This document shows positions 52,923 to 62,466 of a DNA stretch of 64,000 nucleotides, piece after piece. The stretch's first letter is position 1. Every line of letters starts with the position of its first letter. Location of the stretch: NCBI GenBank assembly GCA_050288425.1, contig JBNKDU010000032.1, forward strand, positions 1-64,000, read 5' to 3'. Position numbers and translations under genes: made by a program. Origin of the DNA: JARRKU01 sp050288425 (GTDB taxonomy: Bacteria; Desulfobacterota; Desulfobacteria; Desulfobacterales; Desulfosarcinaceae). The notes beneath the pieces were generated by a model. The model searched no databases and had not been told where the DNA came from. It saw only the letters and a list, made by a program, of their open reading frames with translations.

Positions 52923-55040
52923 ATGGGAGAGCATGCCTTTGGACAGCGGTACCATCTGAAAAACCTGGATTGCGCCTCCTGCGCCGCCAAGATCGAGCAT
53001 GGGCTGAAGAAGAGCGCGGCCGTTCGCGACGCGGTGATCGATTTCGCCAATCTTACCCTGCATATCGACGCAACCGACATGCAAGCGGTGGCGGAAACCA
53101 TCCGCGGCATCGAGCCGGGGGTCGAGATCCTGCCGTTTTCGTCTGCGGACGCTGGGGACGAGCCGGAAGGCTTGGACCTGCGCAGGGAATGGGCGCTGCT
53201 GATCACGGCCGGGTTGATGTTTCTTTGGTTGTTGCTGTCCGAACACTTCATAACGCCCGGTCCCCTGGCCCCCTGGGAGATTCTCATCGTCCTGGCCGCC
53301 TACCTGCTGGCCGGCTGGAACGTCCTCAAGGGCGCATGCCGCACCGTGGTCAAGGGCGCTTTCTTCGATGAGCATGTCCTCATGACCATCGCCACCGCCG
53401 GCGCCATCGCCATACACGCCTGGTCCGAGGCCGTGGGGGTCATGATTTTCTACAAGGTGGGCGAACTGCTCCAGGAAACGGCGGTGTCGCGATCGCGCCG
53501 TTCGATTCGCGCGCTGCTGGCGGCCAAACCCGACCGGGCCATGCTGCAGACTTCAGACGGGTACCGGCAGGTTTCGCCCGAGACGGTCCCCGTGGGCGGC
53601 ATCATCGCCGTCAAACCGGGAGAGAAGATCCCCCTGGACGGGGAGATCATCGAGGGACGCTCCCAGATCGATACATCGGCACTCACCGGTGAGGCGGTCC
53701 CCGTGTCGGCCCATGTCGGCGATGCGGTCATGGCCGGCCAGATCAACAAGACCGGTGCGTTGACCATCCGTGTGACCCGGCCATTCGGCGAATCCTCCAT
53801 CGCCCGGGTGATGGACATGGTGGAAAACGCCACCGCCCGCAAGGCCAGGACCGAAAAGTTCGTTACCACCTTCGCCCGCTATTACACCCCGGCCGTGGTG
53901 CTGATCGCCGCCGCCATCGCCCTGGTTCCGCCCATGTTTACCGGCGGCGGTTTTTCATCCTGGATCTACCGCGCCCTGGTCATCCTGGTGATCTCCTGCC
54001 CCTGCGCCCTGATGGTCAGCATTCCACTGGGCTATTTCGGCGGGATCGGCCGCGCGTCGCGGGACGGTATCCTGGTCAAGGGATCCAACTTCCTCGACAC
54101 CCTGGCGGCCGTCAGGACCGTGGTTTTCGACAAGACCGGTACGCTGACCCGGGGGGTGTTCCATGTTAACGACATCGTCAGCCTCAACGGGTATTCCCGG
54201 GAACAATTGCTGGAATTCGCCGCCGCCGCCGAGTACCAGTCCAACCATCCCATCGCCGCCTCCATCCTTTCGGCCAACGAGCGCAGCGGACGGCCCGTGG
54301 ATTTGTCGCGGCTGTCCGACCACATCGATCTGTCCGGCCAGGGCGTGAGCGCACGCTACCGCGACCACCGGATCTTCGTGGGCAACGACAGCCTGTTGCA
54401 CGTAAAGAACATTCCCCACCATAAGTGCGAGTTCGACAGCACCGTGGCCCATATCGTGGTGGACGCCGGATATGCCGGCTACATCACCATCGGCGACGAG
54501 ATGCGTCCCGAAACCGCCGCCGCCGTCCAGGCCCTGCGGGACCAGGGAGTCGACCATGTGGCCATGCTCACCGGAGACAACGCCTGTGCGGCCGAGGCCG
54601 TGGGGAGCAGGCTGCGGCTCGATAGCGTCTATGCCGATCTGCTGCCCGAGGACAAAGTGCGCATTTTCGAGGAGATCGATTCACGCAACTCCCCGGGAGA
54701 GAAGACCGCCTTCGTGGGCGACGGCATCAACGATGCGCCGGTGATCGCCCGGGCCGACATCGGCATGGCCATGGGCGGTCTGGGCAGCGATGCCGCCGTG
54801 GAAACCGCCGACGTGGTGCTGATGACCGATTCCCCCGCCAAGGTGGCCGAGGCCATAGCCATCGGCCGCCGGACCCGCCGCGTCGTCTGGCAGAACATCC
54901 TGCTGGTCTTTGCCGTCAAGGGCGTTTTCATCGTTTTCGGCGCCATGGGCATGGCCAGCATGTGGGAAGCCGTATTCGCCGATATGGGCACGGCCCTGCT
55001 GGCCGTGGTCAACTCCTCCCGGCTGCTGCACAAGGTTTAG
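52923..55040 (+). CDS. Zn/Cd/Pb-type P1B ATPase (ZntA/CadA-like)
   Basis: A 705-residue metal exporter. An N-terminal HMA domain has the CxxC pair C17/C20 (NLDCASCAAKIEHG). The transport motif is CPC (C359, C361), the phosphorylated residue D403 in FDKTGTLT, and the hinge is VGDGINDAPVI. The last helix contains FADMGTALLAVVNSSRLL, whose DxG is the mark of the Zn/Cd/Pb subgroup. GAGGAG precedes the ATG, 19 bases after the ArsR gene, so regulator and pump form one operon. Confidence 0.94.
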   Translation: MGEHAFGQRYHLKNLDCASCAAKIEHGLKKSAAVRDAVIDFANLTLHIDATDMQAVAETIRGIEPGVEILPFSSADAGDEPEGLDLRREWALLITAGLMFLWLLLSEHFITPGPLAPWEILIVLAAYLLAGWNVLKGACRTVVKGAFFDEHVLMTIATAGAIAIHAWSEAVGVMIFYKVGELLQETAVSRSRRSIRALLAAKPDRAMLQTSDGYRQVSPETVPVGGIIAVKPGEKIPLDGEIIEGRSQIDTSALTGEAVPVSAHVGDAVMAGQINKTGALTIRVTRPFGESSIARVMDMVENATARKARTEKFVTTFARYYTPAVVLIAAAIALVPPMFTGGGFSSWIYRALVILVISCPCALMVSIPLGYFGGIGRASRDGILVKGSNFLDTLAAVRTVVFDKTGTLTRGVFHVNDIVSLNGYSREQLLEFAAAAEYQSNHPIAASILSANERSGRPVDLSRLSDHIDLSGQGVSARYRDHRIFVGNDSLLHVKNIPHHKCEFDSTVAHIVVDAGYAGYITIGDEMRPETAAAVQALRDQGVDHVAMLTGDNACAAEAVGSRLRLDSVYADLLPEDKVRIFEEIDSRNSPGEKTAFVGDGINDAPVIARADIGMAMGGLGSDAAVETADVVLMTDSPAKVAEAIAIGRRTRRVVWQNILLVFAVKGVFIVFGAMGMASMWEAVFADMGTALLAVVNSSRLLHKV

Positions 55041-55116
55041 GGCTCGCACAAGACTATCCCGATATCCCTATCCTTCGGAGCCTTGCCGGACGGGCGCCTC
55101 GATACCTGAAAATGTC

Positions 55117-55644
55117 TCAGCGAGCCGCCCCGGCCGAACCGGTATGCCGCAGCACCAGTTCCACCCGTCGGTTCAGCCGCCGGCCGGCCTCGCTGGCGTT
55201 GCTGACCACCGGCGCATAGGGTCCCACCCCCGCCGTGGCCAGGCGCCGAACCGGGATTTCGTATCGGCTGATCAGGGCGAAGGCCACGGAGGCGGCGCGG
55301 CGTCCCGAGAGGACGAGGTTGGCTTGCAGTCCACCCGTGTCGTCGGTGTGACCCACCAGATAGAAATTGCGGTCGGGGTGGGAGCGGATGAAGTCGGCGA
55401 TGGTCTTCAGAGCCGGTTCGGAGGCAGGGTCGACGGCATCGCTGCCGGCGACGAAGTGAATGTCGTAGATGGCGATCCTGCCGTCCTTTTCGATCCTGGA
55501 TTCCAGCAGGCCGGGGGTCAGGGGCACCGATCGATATTCTTCCGGAGCTTCGTCGCCCCCAAGGGGGGAAACCGGGCTTTTGGCCTCGGCACCAAGGGGC
55601 AGCAGCATCGCCATGGACATGATCAACGCACCGATCGCTTTCAT
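55117..55644 (-). CDS. Exported OmpA-domain protein
   Basis: A 175-residue protein with a signal peptide (IGALIMSMAMLLPLGAEA) and a C-terminal OmpA-like peptidoglycan-binding domain: IHFVAGSDAVDPAS, YLVGHTDDTGGLQANLVLSGRRA, GVGPYAPVVSNASEAGRRLNRRVEL. It probably tethers the envelope to peptidoglycan. There is no lipobox Cys at the cleavage site. AAGGAAGG precedes the ATG. It converges on the ATPase gene, with 76 bases between stops. Confidence 0.88.
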   Translation of the reverse strand: MKAIGALIMSMAMLLPLGAEAKSPVSPLGGDEAPEEYRSVPLTPGLLESRIEKDGRIAIYDIHFVAGSDAVDPASEPALKTIADFIRSHPDRNFYLVGHTDDTGGLQANLVLSGRRAASVAFALISRYEIPVRRLATAGVGPYAPVVSNASEAGRRLNRRVELVLRHTGSAGAAR

Positions 55645-55874
55645 GGGGCACCTTCCTTTCAACAGTCGCCTATTCATCCATATATTATTGACGGCCGGCC
55701 GCGGGGCCTCGGCCCATCGCGCACCCCGTGGCGGGAAAAGTTCCCTGACTATAAAGGCGAATCGGAAAAAAGTCGAGGAGATCGCGGCAGGGAGTCTCTC
55801 CGGCAGGCCGGCAATTTTGCGGCGGAGACGGGGGCCGTCCACCGGCGATCATGCCATCAGATGACAAGCCTGCG

Positions 55875-56168
55875 TTACCGGCGACGGAATCCGCGCAGGA
55901 CCCAGAAGAGCAGCCAGCCCATGAGAACCGGGCCGAGGCCGGTATAGAGATAGGCGATCAGCTCGCCTTGCCAGGGCCGCATCACGGCGGCCGCGACCAG
56001 CGGGTAGAGCAGCGAGGCGGCAACGGCCAGCCGCACGGCGCCGGTGAGGGATTTCTTCGGCTTCACCAGGCGGGGCGGCGCCTGTTTGGGGGGTTTGATG
56101 ATACGGGGCAACACCAGGGCACCGAAAACGATGGCCGAGATGATCAATATTTCCTGGTATCCGAACAT
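55875..56168 (-). CDS. Small three-helix membrane protein
   Basis: A 97-residue protein with three hydrophobic segments (IISAIVFGALVLPRII; AVRLAVAASLLYPLVAAAV; LGPVLMGWLLFWVLRG) and a basic Pro-rich loop (KPPKQAPPRLVKPKK). The opening MFGYQEILIISAIVFG resembles TatA-type N-termini, but the rest does not fit TatA. Family unknown. AAAGGAA lies before the ATG. It is upstream of the OmpA-like gene in the same direction, 230 bases away. Confidence 0.65.
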   Translation of the reverse strand: MFGYQEILIISAIVFGALVLPRIIKPPKQAPPRLVKPKKSLTGAVRLAVAASLLYPLVAAAVMRPWQGELIAYLYTGLGPVLMGWLLFWVLRGFRRR

Positions 56169-56471
56169 CCGTGTTCCTTTGCACTGGTTGCCGGTGGAGG
56201 TCGAAGCTTGGGACCTTATATCGGCCTTGGCCGAATATCTCAAGGGCGACAATCAAAACTATCGAAGCTAGGAAGCTAGAGGAGGCTAGGGAGGCTAGGG
56301 ACGTTCTTAAAATTTAAAGTTTAATTGTGAATTCCTCCGTTGGCACCTGGCGGCCGGCGATACCATTGTTCATTGCCTGTGCCGGCCGCGCCGGGGTATA
56401 GTGATGCCGGAATGTCCGACCTATTCGGACCTGCATCCCCGGCGGCCGCTTGATCTCACAGGAGGGGGAAC
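56169..56471. other. Divergent intergenic region with short repeats
   Basis: A 303-base gap between a small membrane-protein gene (minus) and the CoA-transferase gene (plus). It holds the tandem repeats and partial element at 56264-56325. GGAGGGGG before 56472 is the ribosome binding site. No other feature is supported. Confidence 0.5.
56264..56325. repeat. Short tandem repeats joined to a partial palindromic element
   Basis: Four imperfect 9-11 base units (GAAGCTAG, GAAGCTAGAG, GAGGCTAGG, GAGGCTAGG) run directly into GGGACGTTCTTAAAATTTAA and AGTTTAAT. The GGGACGTT start matches the arm of the 92-bp family; the following bases differ, and I find no right arm. Confidence 0.6.
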
Positions 56472-58475
56472 ATGACTGAGAAGACTTTTCGATCCGTTAC
56501 ACACCCGGGATCGGCCGCGATGTCGTCCCGGCCGGCAAAGAGAGACAAGGTGGTTTCGGCGATGGAGGCGGTGCGGGTGATCCGCGACGGCGACTGGGTA
56601 GCCACCGGCGGTTTCGTGGGCATCGGATTTGCCGAAGGGCTGGCCATCGCCCTGGAGTCGCAATTCCGGGAAACCGGCCGTCCCCGGGATTTGACCCTGG
56701 TTTACGCCGCCGGTCAGGGGGATGGGGGCCAGCGGGGGCTCAACCATCTGGGTCACGGGGGCCTGGTCCGACGGGTGATCGGCGGTCATTGGGGGTTGGT
56801 GCCCAGGCTGCAGAAGCTGGCCCTGGAGAACAAGATCGAGGCCTACAATCTGCCCCAGGGCGTGATTTCCCATATGTACCGCGACATCGCGGCGGGCAAA
56901 CCGCGCACCATCACTTCGGTGGGGCTGGGGACCTTCGTGGACCCGCGCAACGGCGGCGGTCGAATCAACGAATGCACCACCGAGGATATCGTCGAATTGA
57001 TCGAATTCGACGGCCAGGAGTACCTGGCCTACAAGACCTTCCCTATCAACGTGGCCCTGCTCCGGGGCACCACCGCCGACACCGAAGGCAACGTCACCAT
57101 GGAGAAGGAGGCCCTGACCCTGGAATCGCTGGCCATCGCCACGGCGGTACGCAATTCCGGCGGCGTGGTCATCGTCCAGGTAGAGCGCGTCGCCGGCCGG
57201 GGAACCCTCTATTCGCGCCAGGTCAAGATTCCCGGGATTCTCGTGGACTGCGTGGTGGAGGCCCCGGCGGAGCATCATTGGCAGACCTTCGCCACCCGCT
57301 ACAATCCGTCCTATTCCGGTGAGATCAAAGTCCCGGTGCAATCGATCCGGCCCCTGGAGCCGGGCGAACGCAAGATCATCGCCCGGCGGGCCGCACTGGA
57401 ACTCAAACCCAATTCCGTGGTCAACCTGGGCATCGGCATGCCCGAGGGGGTTTCCAGCATCGCCAACGAAGAGAAGATCCTGGATCTGATCACCCTGACG
57501 GCCGAACCGGGCGTCATCGGCGGTTTGCCGGCCGGCGGCCTGGATTTCGGCGCGGCGGTGAATACCGAGGCGCTCATCGATCAGCCCTCGCAATTCGACT
57601 TCTACGACGGCGGGGGATTGGACGTGGCCTTTCTGGGCCTGGCCCAGGCCGATGCGCACGGCAACCTCAATGTCAGCAAATTCGGCCCCAAGCTGGCGGG
57701 GGCGGGCGGATTCATCAACATCAGCCAGAACGCCCGCCGGGTGATCTTCATGGGGACCTTCACCGCCGGCGGTCTGAAGGTGAAGGCCGACCAAGGCCGG
57801 CTGCGGATCGTCCAGGAGGGCAAAGCCAGGAAGTTCGTCCGCCGGGTGGAGCATGTGACCTTCAGCGGCGAATATGCCGTGCGCAAGAATCAGCCGGTAC
57901 GCTACATCACCGAGCGCTGCGTCTTCGAGTTGACGGCGGAGGGGATGGAACTCGTCGAGATCGCGCCGGGGATCGACCTGGAAACGGAAATCCTGGGGCA
58001 GATGGATTTCGAGCCGGTGATCCGGCGACCGCCGGCCCTCATGGACGGCCGGATTTTTCTACCCGAACCCATGATCCTGCGTCCGGATCTGGTGAGCCTG
58101 CCCCTCGATCAGCGATTGACCTACGATCCGGAGGCCAATCTTTGCTTCGTGAACTTCGAAGGCCTGGTGATCCGCCGCCGCCAGACCATCGACGATATCG
58201 AGACCGCCGTGGCGCAGATCCTGGCGCCGCTGAACAAGCGGATCTACGCCATCGTCAATTATGACAACTTCGATATCCTGCCGGAGCTGGTGGACGACTA
58301 TTCCGCCATGGTGAAACGGTTGATGGATCGTTTCTACAGCGGAGCGACACGGTACTCCACCAATACCTTCCTGCGCATGAAAATAGGGGATGCGCTGAAA
58401 GCCAAAGGCCTGGCCCCCGGCATGTACGCCAGCCGCGACCAGGCCCAGAAGGCCCTGCATGGAGAGGAGGAGTAG
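56472..58475 (+). CDS. Acyl-CoA:acetate/3-ketoacid CoA-transferase, long form
   Basis: A 667-residue protein. Residues 30-520 carry both halves of a family I CoA-transferase (VATGGFVGIGFAEGLAIALE; GIGMPEGVSSIANEE; LTAEPGVIGGLPAGGLDFGA), as in propionate/acetate CoA-transferases of the YdiF/Pct type. The E in TAEPG is the likely catalytic Glu. A C-terminal extension of about 130 residues (LTYDPEANLCFVNFEGLVIR ... VNYDNFDIL) is not part of short Pct enzymes. It exchanges CoA between short-chain acids; the exact acids are unknown. The ATG follows GGAGGGGG. Confidence 0.88.
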   Translation: MTEKTFRSVTHPGSAAMSSRPAKRDKVVSAMEAVRVIRDGDWVATGGFVGIGFAEGLAIALESQFRETGRPRDLTLVYAAGQGDGGQRGLNHLGHGGLVRRVIGGHWGLVPRLQKLALENKIEAYNLPQGVISHMYRDIAAGKPRTITSVGLGTFVDPRNGGGRINECTTEDIVELIEFDGQEYLAYKTFPINVALLRGTTADTEGNVTMEKEALTLESLAIATAVRNSGGVVIVQVERVAGRGTLYSRQVKIPGILVDCVVEAPAEHHWQTFATRYNPSYSGEIKVPVQSIRPLEPGERKIIARRAALELKPNSVVNLGIGMPEGVSSIANEEKILDLITLTAEPGVIGGLPAGGLDFGAAVNTEALIDQPSQFDFYDGGGLDVAFLGLAQADAHGNLNVSKFGPKLAGAGGFINISQNARRVIFMGTFTAGGLKVKADQGRLRIVQEGKARKFVRRVEHVTFSGEYAVRKNQPVRYITERCVFELTAEGMELVEIAPGIDLETEILGQMDFEPVIRRPPALMDGRIFLPEPMILRPDLVSLPLDQRLTYDPEANLCFVNFEGLVIRRRQTIDDIETAVAQILAPLNKRIYAIVNYDNFDILPELVDDYSAMVKRLMDRFYSGATRYSTNTFLRMKIGDALKAKGLAPGMYASRDQAQKALHGEEE

Positions 58476-58490
58476 CGCGAGCGGATAAAT

Positions 58491-59486
58491 CTATTTCGTG
58501 TTGCCGCCGTCCTTCTTGCCGTCCTCGCTGCCGAGCAACGCATCCAACTGCTTTATTAAGGTTTCCACGCGGCCTTTGTTGAGCAGGAAGGCGTAGGGAG
58601 TGCCGGAGGAGATCGCCGGATATTCTTCGGCCTCCTTCGTGGCGGGGGCGAATACCGACAAGAGGAAGGTTTTCCCATCGGCTTCGAAGGTCACGGTCCA
58701 GAGAGGATCCTGGAGACCCTGCTTGGCATCGTCGGCCATATAGCCATCGCATTTCACCTGGAAGAAGCTGTTCAATACCTTGGCGACATCTGCGTTTTTG
58801 GCCGGCCGGCCCTCCTTGTCCTGCCATTGAATCTCGGGTTTGGCCGGCGGGGACGACGTTTCCGCTTCCTTCTTCTCTTCGGCCGGCTTCTCCTTCTCCT
58901 TTTTCGTCAGCGCCAGGGCATGGTCGCCCTTCTCGATGCGCAGGCCCGTGATGGCATCCTTCTCGAAATTCAACACGGTTTCGTCGCGCAACTCGGCCAC
59001 GGTCTGGTCGAAGGTCCGCCGCATATTGCCCCGGGCGTGGTATACCCTGGGATCGCCCTCCAGTTTGACGAAGGTGTGTTGGTTGGTGGGGGCCAGGCGG
59101 CCGATATCCACATTGCGAAGAACCGTCTTGCCGGCCATGGCCTGGAGGTGGATTTTCTTGTGGTCGTTCAGATCGTAGCGCTCATAGTTTTTCGATTCGG
59201 ACACCAGGGCGGTGACGGTCAGATCCGCCGCGGCCTTGACCATGTTGTTGGCCTTGATGCCGTCGGCCGGATAATCCTTGGGGACCAGGTACCATTTGTC
59301 GTCTTTCCTGGTCAGTTCGATGGTTTCGCCGGTACGGGCAATGACCAGTCGATCGATGGATTTGCTTTCCACGCTGTCCAACCGGGGCAGTTCGAAGTGG
59401 GTTTGGTCCTTGGAGCGCATTGTCAAATAGAGGGACAAGGCGACGATCACCAGGAGCAGAACGATATACTCTTTTTTCAGTTTCAT
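58491..59486 (-). CDS. DUF4340 protein
   Basis: A 331-residue protein with an N-terminal membrane anchor (YIVLLLVIVALSLYLTM) and a repetitive beta-rich periplasmic part typical of DUF4340 (IDRLVIARTGETIELTRKDDKWYLV; VDIGRLAPTNQHTFVKLEGD). A Lys/Glu-rich patch (KKEKEKPAEEKKEAE) sits in the middle. DUF4340 proteins regularly accompany GldG-like ABC systems. Function unknown. It is the last gene of a four-gene operon after a 72-base gap. Confidence 0.85.
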   Translation of the reverse strand: MKLKKEYIVLLLVIVALSLYLTMRSKDQTHFELPRLDSVESKSIDRLVIARTGETIELTRKDDKWYLVPKDYPADGIKANNMVKAAADLTVTALVSESKNYERYDLNDHKKIHLQAMAGKTVLRNVDIGRLAPTNQHTFVKLEGDPRVYHARGNMRRTFDQTVAELRDETVLNFEKDAITGLRIEKGDHALALTKKEKEKPAEEKKEAETSSPPAKPEIQWQDKEGRPAKNADVAKVLNSFFQVKCDGYMADDAKQGLQDPLWTVTFEADGKTFLLSVFAPATKEAEEYPAISSGTPYAFLLNKGRVETLIKQLDALLGSEDGKKDGGNTK

Positions 59487-59558
59487 GGGATCCTCGGTAG
59501 TTCCTTGGAGTTTGGCGTCTGGTTCGGGGGCCGTCCACCGGGGTTCACGGCCGCGGCG

Positions 59559-61748
59559 CTATCGTTGAAATTGCAGCTGGATTCTTTTTCTGCGCGCGAG
59601 TCTGCGCATCCAGATGATCAGTCCCACCACCACCACCAGGATGGGCAGGCCCACGATGTTGACCGCCTTGATCACGGTCTTGGTGGCCGGTCCGGTCTTT
59701 TTCAAGGGGTTGAAGCGCTGTACCTTGCTGCGCATGGAGGCCAACGCTTCGCGTCCGTTGAGGGCATCGATCATGTTGAGGATGAACATGGCATTGGTGC
59801 TTTCCCCGCTGTCATCCAGCAATTGATCCTTGAGCATTTCGGACGAGGCGATGACGAAGATTTTGGCCGGCGGACCCTGGTCGCGAAAGGCTCCGCTGCC
59901 GGTAATTTGAGAAAGATTGGGTTTGGCCGGTCCGGATTCGTCTTTCTCCTCGGCCGTACCCTCTTCCTTTGGCTCCGCGGGCCCCGGCTTTTCGGGCATC
60001 TCCTTGCCTTTGAAGTAGCTGGTGAACGAACCTTCCAGCAGGTAGGCCAGGGGCAGGCTGTTCATCTCCTTGTCCGAAGCCGGCGGTTGCAGGAACATGG
60101 GATTCAGCGTGATCCGGTCGCGCATCTCCCAGGAGCGCGTGGACGAGGCCAGGAGCCGGTGGGATTCGATGTGCTGGGCGTCGATGCGCTCCTGGTCGAG
60201 TTCCAGCGGGGAGATCTTCACAACGACCAGACCCCGGATATTTTTTATATAATCCAGATCCTTGTCGATGAACTGGTTCTGGATGATGGGGGCGAAGTAG
60301 ACCGGCATATCGCCGCCGCCCTGCTGGGGGGGACGGCGCTGGCGGTAACAGTTCTCGTCCAGCACCAGGGATTTTTTGATGCGCACGCCGTAATGGTTCA
60401 GCAATTTCTCCAACCCGGTGTCCAGGGGGATGTAATTGGGCATCTGGTTGGCCATAAATGGTTGCTGGCCGGCCGGCCGGCTTTCCTTGAAGGCATCCAC
60501 GAAAACGGCCAGGTTGGTGCCGCGCATGAGGGCCTGATCGATCTGGTAGAGGTCATAATCGGAGAATTTCTCCGTGGGCCGGGCAATGACCAGGCACTTG
60601 AGGCCTTCGGGGACGGGATTCTCCTTGAGCATCACGAGTTTAATGGAATAGTTGGTGTTGATCAGGTTGTTGAAGCGCGACAGGCTCTCCTCGCTGCGCG
60701 GTCCCATGGGCTCGAGTTCCAGGGTGCCGTGGTCCGCCAGATAGCCCAGGTCCGCGTTGATATTGACCAGGCGTTCCAGATTGGCATTGATCTCTTCTTC
60801 CACCTGATCCATTTGCGCCAACTGGTATTGGGTGCCGAAGATGGGCAGCCGCAGGACCTGCAGCAGCGGGATCACCCGGGTCTCGTCCTTGTATTGCAGG
60901 ACCAGGCCGATGCGTCCCCGTCCCGGCTCGACGTTGGCTTCCCGGATGGCCGGCCATTTGAGTACCATCACCTGCAGGTCCTCCAGGGACTTGGCCGCTT
61001 CGGGATCGGTGGTGGGGTCGATGTATTGGTAGCTCAACTGATTGTACATCTTGGGGTTGAGTTCATCGACGATCTTCTTGATTTCGTCCGGGTAGGATTT
61101 CAACTCGTCCAGATTCATGTAAGGCGCCACCCGGTTGATGGAGGAAGAAAGCACCAGTTTGACCTGCACCTTTTCTTCCAGGTTGAGCAGGGCGCTGACC
61201 TTGTGGTTGAGTTTCTGCATGGCCGTGGTCAGCTTGTATTCCAATCCCTCGGTGCTGGTGATGGTGGGGATGCGTTCGATGATGTCGCCGTGGATGAGTA
61301 CCAGGCCCATGTAGGCCTTCTTGAATTTGACCTCATCCTCTTCGACGATCTGAATCTGCACCGGCTGGATGCCGTAGCTGCGGGCCATCTCCCGGTTGCC
61401 GCCGGTATCGTCGGCGCCGATGCCTTCGGTCTCGGCGCTGACATTGTGGAAACGGTAATTGAAGAACTTGTTGCCGTGCAGGGCGTACTCCTTGAGCAGA
61501 TCCTGCAGGTAACGTTCGGTATTGTTGTGCGGTGCCGGCAGGTCCTTGGTGAAGAAGACCTTGATGGTCAGCGGTTCGGACAGCGTGGAGACCACTTGTT
61601 TGCTCAGTTCGGATATGGAGTAGATCTTGTCTTTGGTCAGATCGATCCTGAAGAAGAGGGTGAGGCCGGCAACGTTCACCAGAACGATGACCAGGATGTA
61701 CAGCAGCAGTTTGATATACTTCGAATACCGTTGACGGTGTGTGTGCAT
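59559..61748 (-). CDS. GldG-like ABC-associated periplasmic protein
   Basis: A 729-residue protein with one N-terminal helix (LLLYILVIVLVNVAGLTLFF), a long extracytoplasmic region of the GldG/ABC_transp_aux type (IDLTKDKIYSISELSKQVVS; EPLTIKVFFTKDLPAPHNNT; CLVIARPTEKFSDYDLYQID) and a C-terminal helix followed by a basic end (RRLARRKRIQLQFQR). In Bacteroidetes GldG works with GldA and GldF; here the same trio is present, but gliding is not implied. It lies 12 bases after the permease gene. Confidence 0.9.
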   Translation of the reverse strand: MHTHRQRYSKYIKLLLYILVIVLVNVAGLTLFFRIDLTKDKIYSISELSKQVVSTLSEPLTIKVFFTKDLPAPHNNTERYLQDLLKEYALHGNKFFNYRFHNVSAETEGIGADDTGGNREMARSYGIQPVQIQIVEEDEVKFKKAYMGLVLIHGDIIERIPTITSTEGLEYKLTTAMQKLNHKVSALLNLEEKVQVKLVLSSSINRVAPYMNLDELKSYPDEIKKIVDELNPKMYNQLSYQYIDPTTDPEAAKSLEDLQVMVLKWPAIREANVEPGRGRIGLVLQYKDETRVIPLLQVLRLPIFGTQYQLAQMDQVEEEINANLERLVNINADLGYLADHGTLELEPMGPRSEESLSRFNNLINTNYSIKLVMLKENPVPEGLKCLVIARPTEKFSDYDLYQIDQALMRGTNLAVFVDAFKESRPAGQQPFMANQMPNYIPLDTGLEKLLNHYGVRIKKSLVLDENCYRQRRPPQQGGGDMPVYFAPIIQNQFIDKDLDYIKNIRGLVVVKISPLELDQERIDAQHIESHRLLASSTRSWEMRDRITLNPMFLQPPASDKEMNSLPLAYLLEGSFTSYFKGKEMPEKPGPAEPKEEGTAEEKDESGPAKPNLSQITGSGAFRDQGPPAKIFVIASSEMLKDQLLDDSGESTNAMFILNMIDALNGREALASMRSKVQRFNPLKKTGPATKTVIKAVNIVGLPILVVVVGLIIWMRRLARRKRIQLQFQR

Positions 61749-61760
61749 GACGGAACCTCT

Positions 61761-62465
61761 CTACTTTTTTTCCTGCATGACCAGATGGGTGGCGTATAAC
61801 CCGATAAACATGATGCTGCCGAAATAGAGAATGTCGCGCGAGTCCACGATGCCTTTGGCCACATTTTCGAAATGTATGCCGGCACTGAGGTAGGACGCCA
61901 CGGACAGGATCGACTGCGGAAAGAAAAAGAGCATTTTATCGATGATGGCCAGGACGGTGCAGATGACCATGCCCACGATGCAGGCGATGATCTGATTGCG
62001 GGTCAGGGAGGAGGCAAACAGCCCGACGGCCGCGTAGGCGGCCCCCATCAACAGGGAACCGATATAGGAACCGATCACCACCCCCCAGTCCAGGTCGCCC
62101 AGAAAATTGAGGAAGATGGGGTAGGAGAGGGTGGGCACCAGGATGGCGGCCACGAAGGCCGTGCCGGCCAGGAACTTGCCCAGGATGATGTCCATGTAAG
62201 TTACCGGCATGGTGAGCAGGATTTCGTATGAGCCCACATTGAGTTCTTCGGAAAAGAGCCGCATGGTGATGATGGGTACCACCAGGGCGAAAATAAACGG
62301 CAGCAAGCTGAAGAATCGCCGCAGCTCCACCTGATCGAAGATGAAAAAGGTGGAGAAGAACAACCAGCCCGTCACCAGCAGAAAGATGGCGATGACGATA
62401 TAGGCGATGGGCGATATGAAATAGTCCTTGAATTCCTTTTCGAATATGAGCACGGCTTGGCGCAT
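61761..62465 (-). CDS. ABC transporter permease (GldF/ABC-2 type)
   Basis: A 234-residue ABC-2 permease with about six helices (FISPIAYIVIAIFLLVTGWLF; FSLLPFIFALVVPIITMRLF; IIACIVGMVICTVLAII). EELNVGSYEILLTMPVTYMD is the typical coupling region. It works with the ATPase encoded 1 base upstream and with the GldG-like protein. The exported substrate is unknown. Confidence 0.92.
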   Translation of the reverse strand: MRQAVLIFEKEFKDYFISPIAYIVIAIFLLVTGWLFFSTFFIFDQVELRRFFSLLPFIFALVVPIITMRLFSEELNVGSYEILLTMPVTYMDIILGKFLAGTAFVAAILVPTLSYPIFLNFLGDLDWGVVIGSYIGSLLMGAAYAAVGLFASSLTRNQIIACIVGMVICTVLAIIDKMLFFFPQSILSVASYLSAGIHFENVAKGIVDSRDILYFGSIMFIGLYATHLVMQEKK

Positions 62466-62466
62466 A

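Noticed and set aside
58827..61799. 990-codon open frame on the plus strand opposite the GldG and DUF4340 genes
   Set aside because: It runs antisense across two well-supported genes and their gap, and shows no recognisable domain or start signal.
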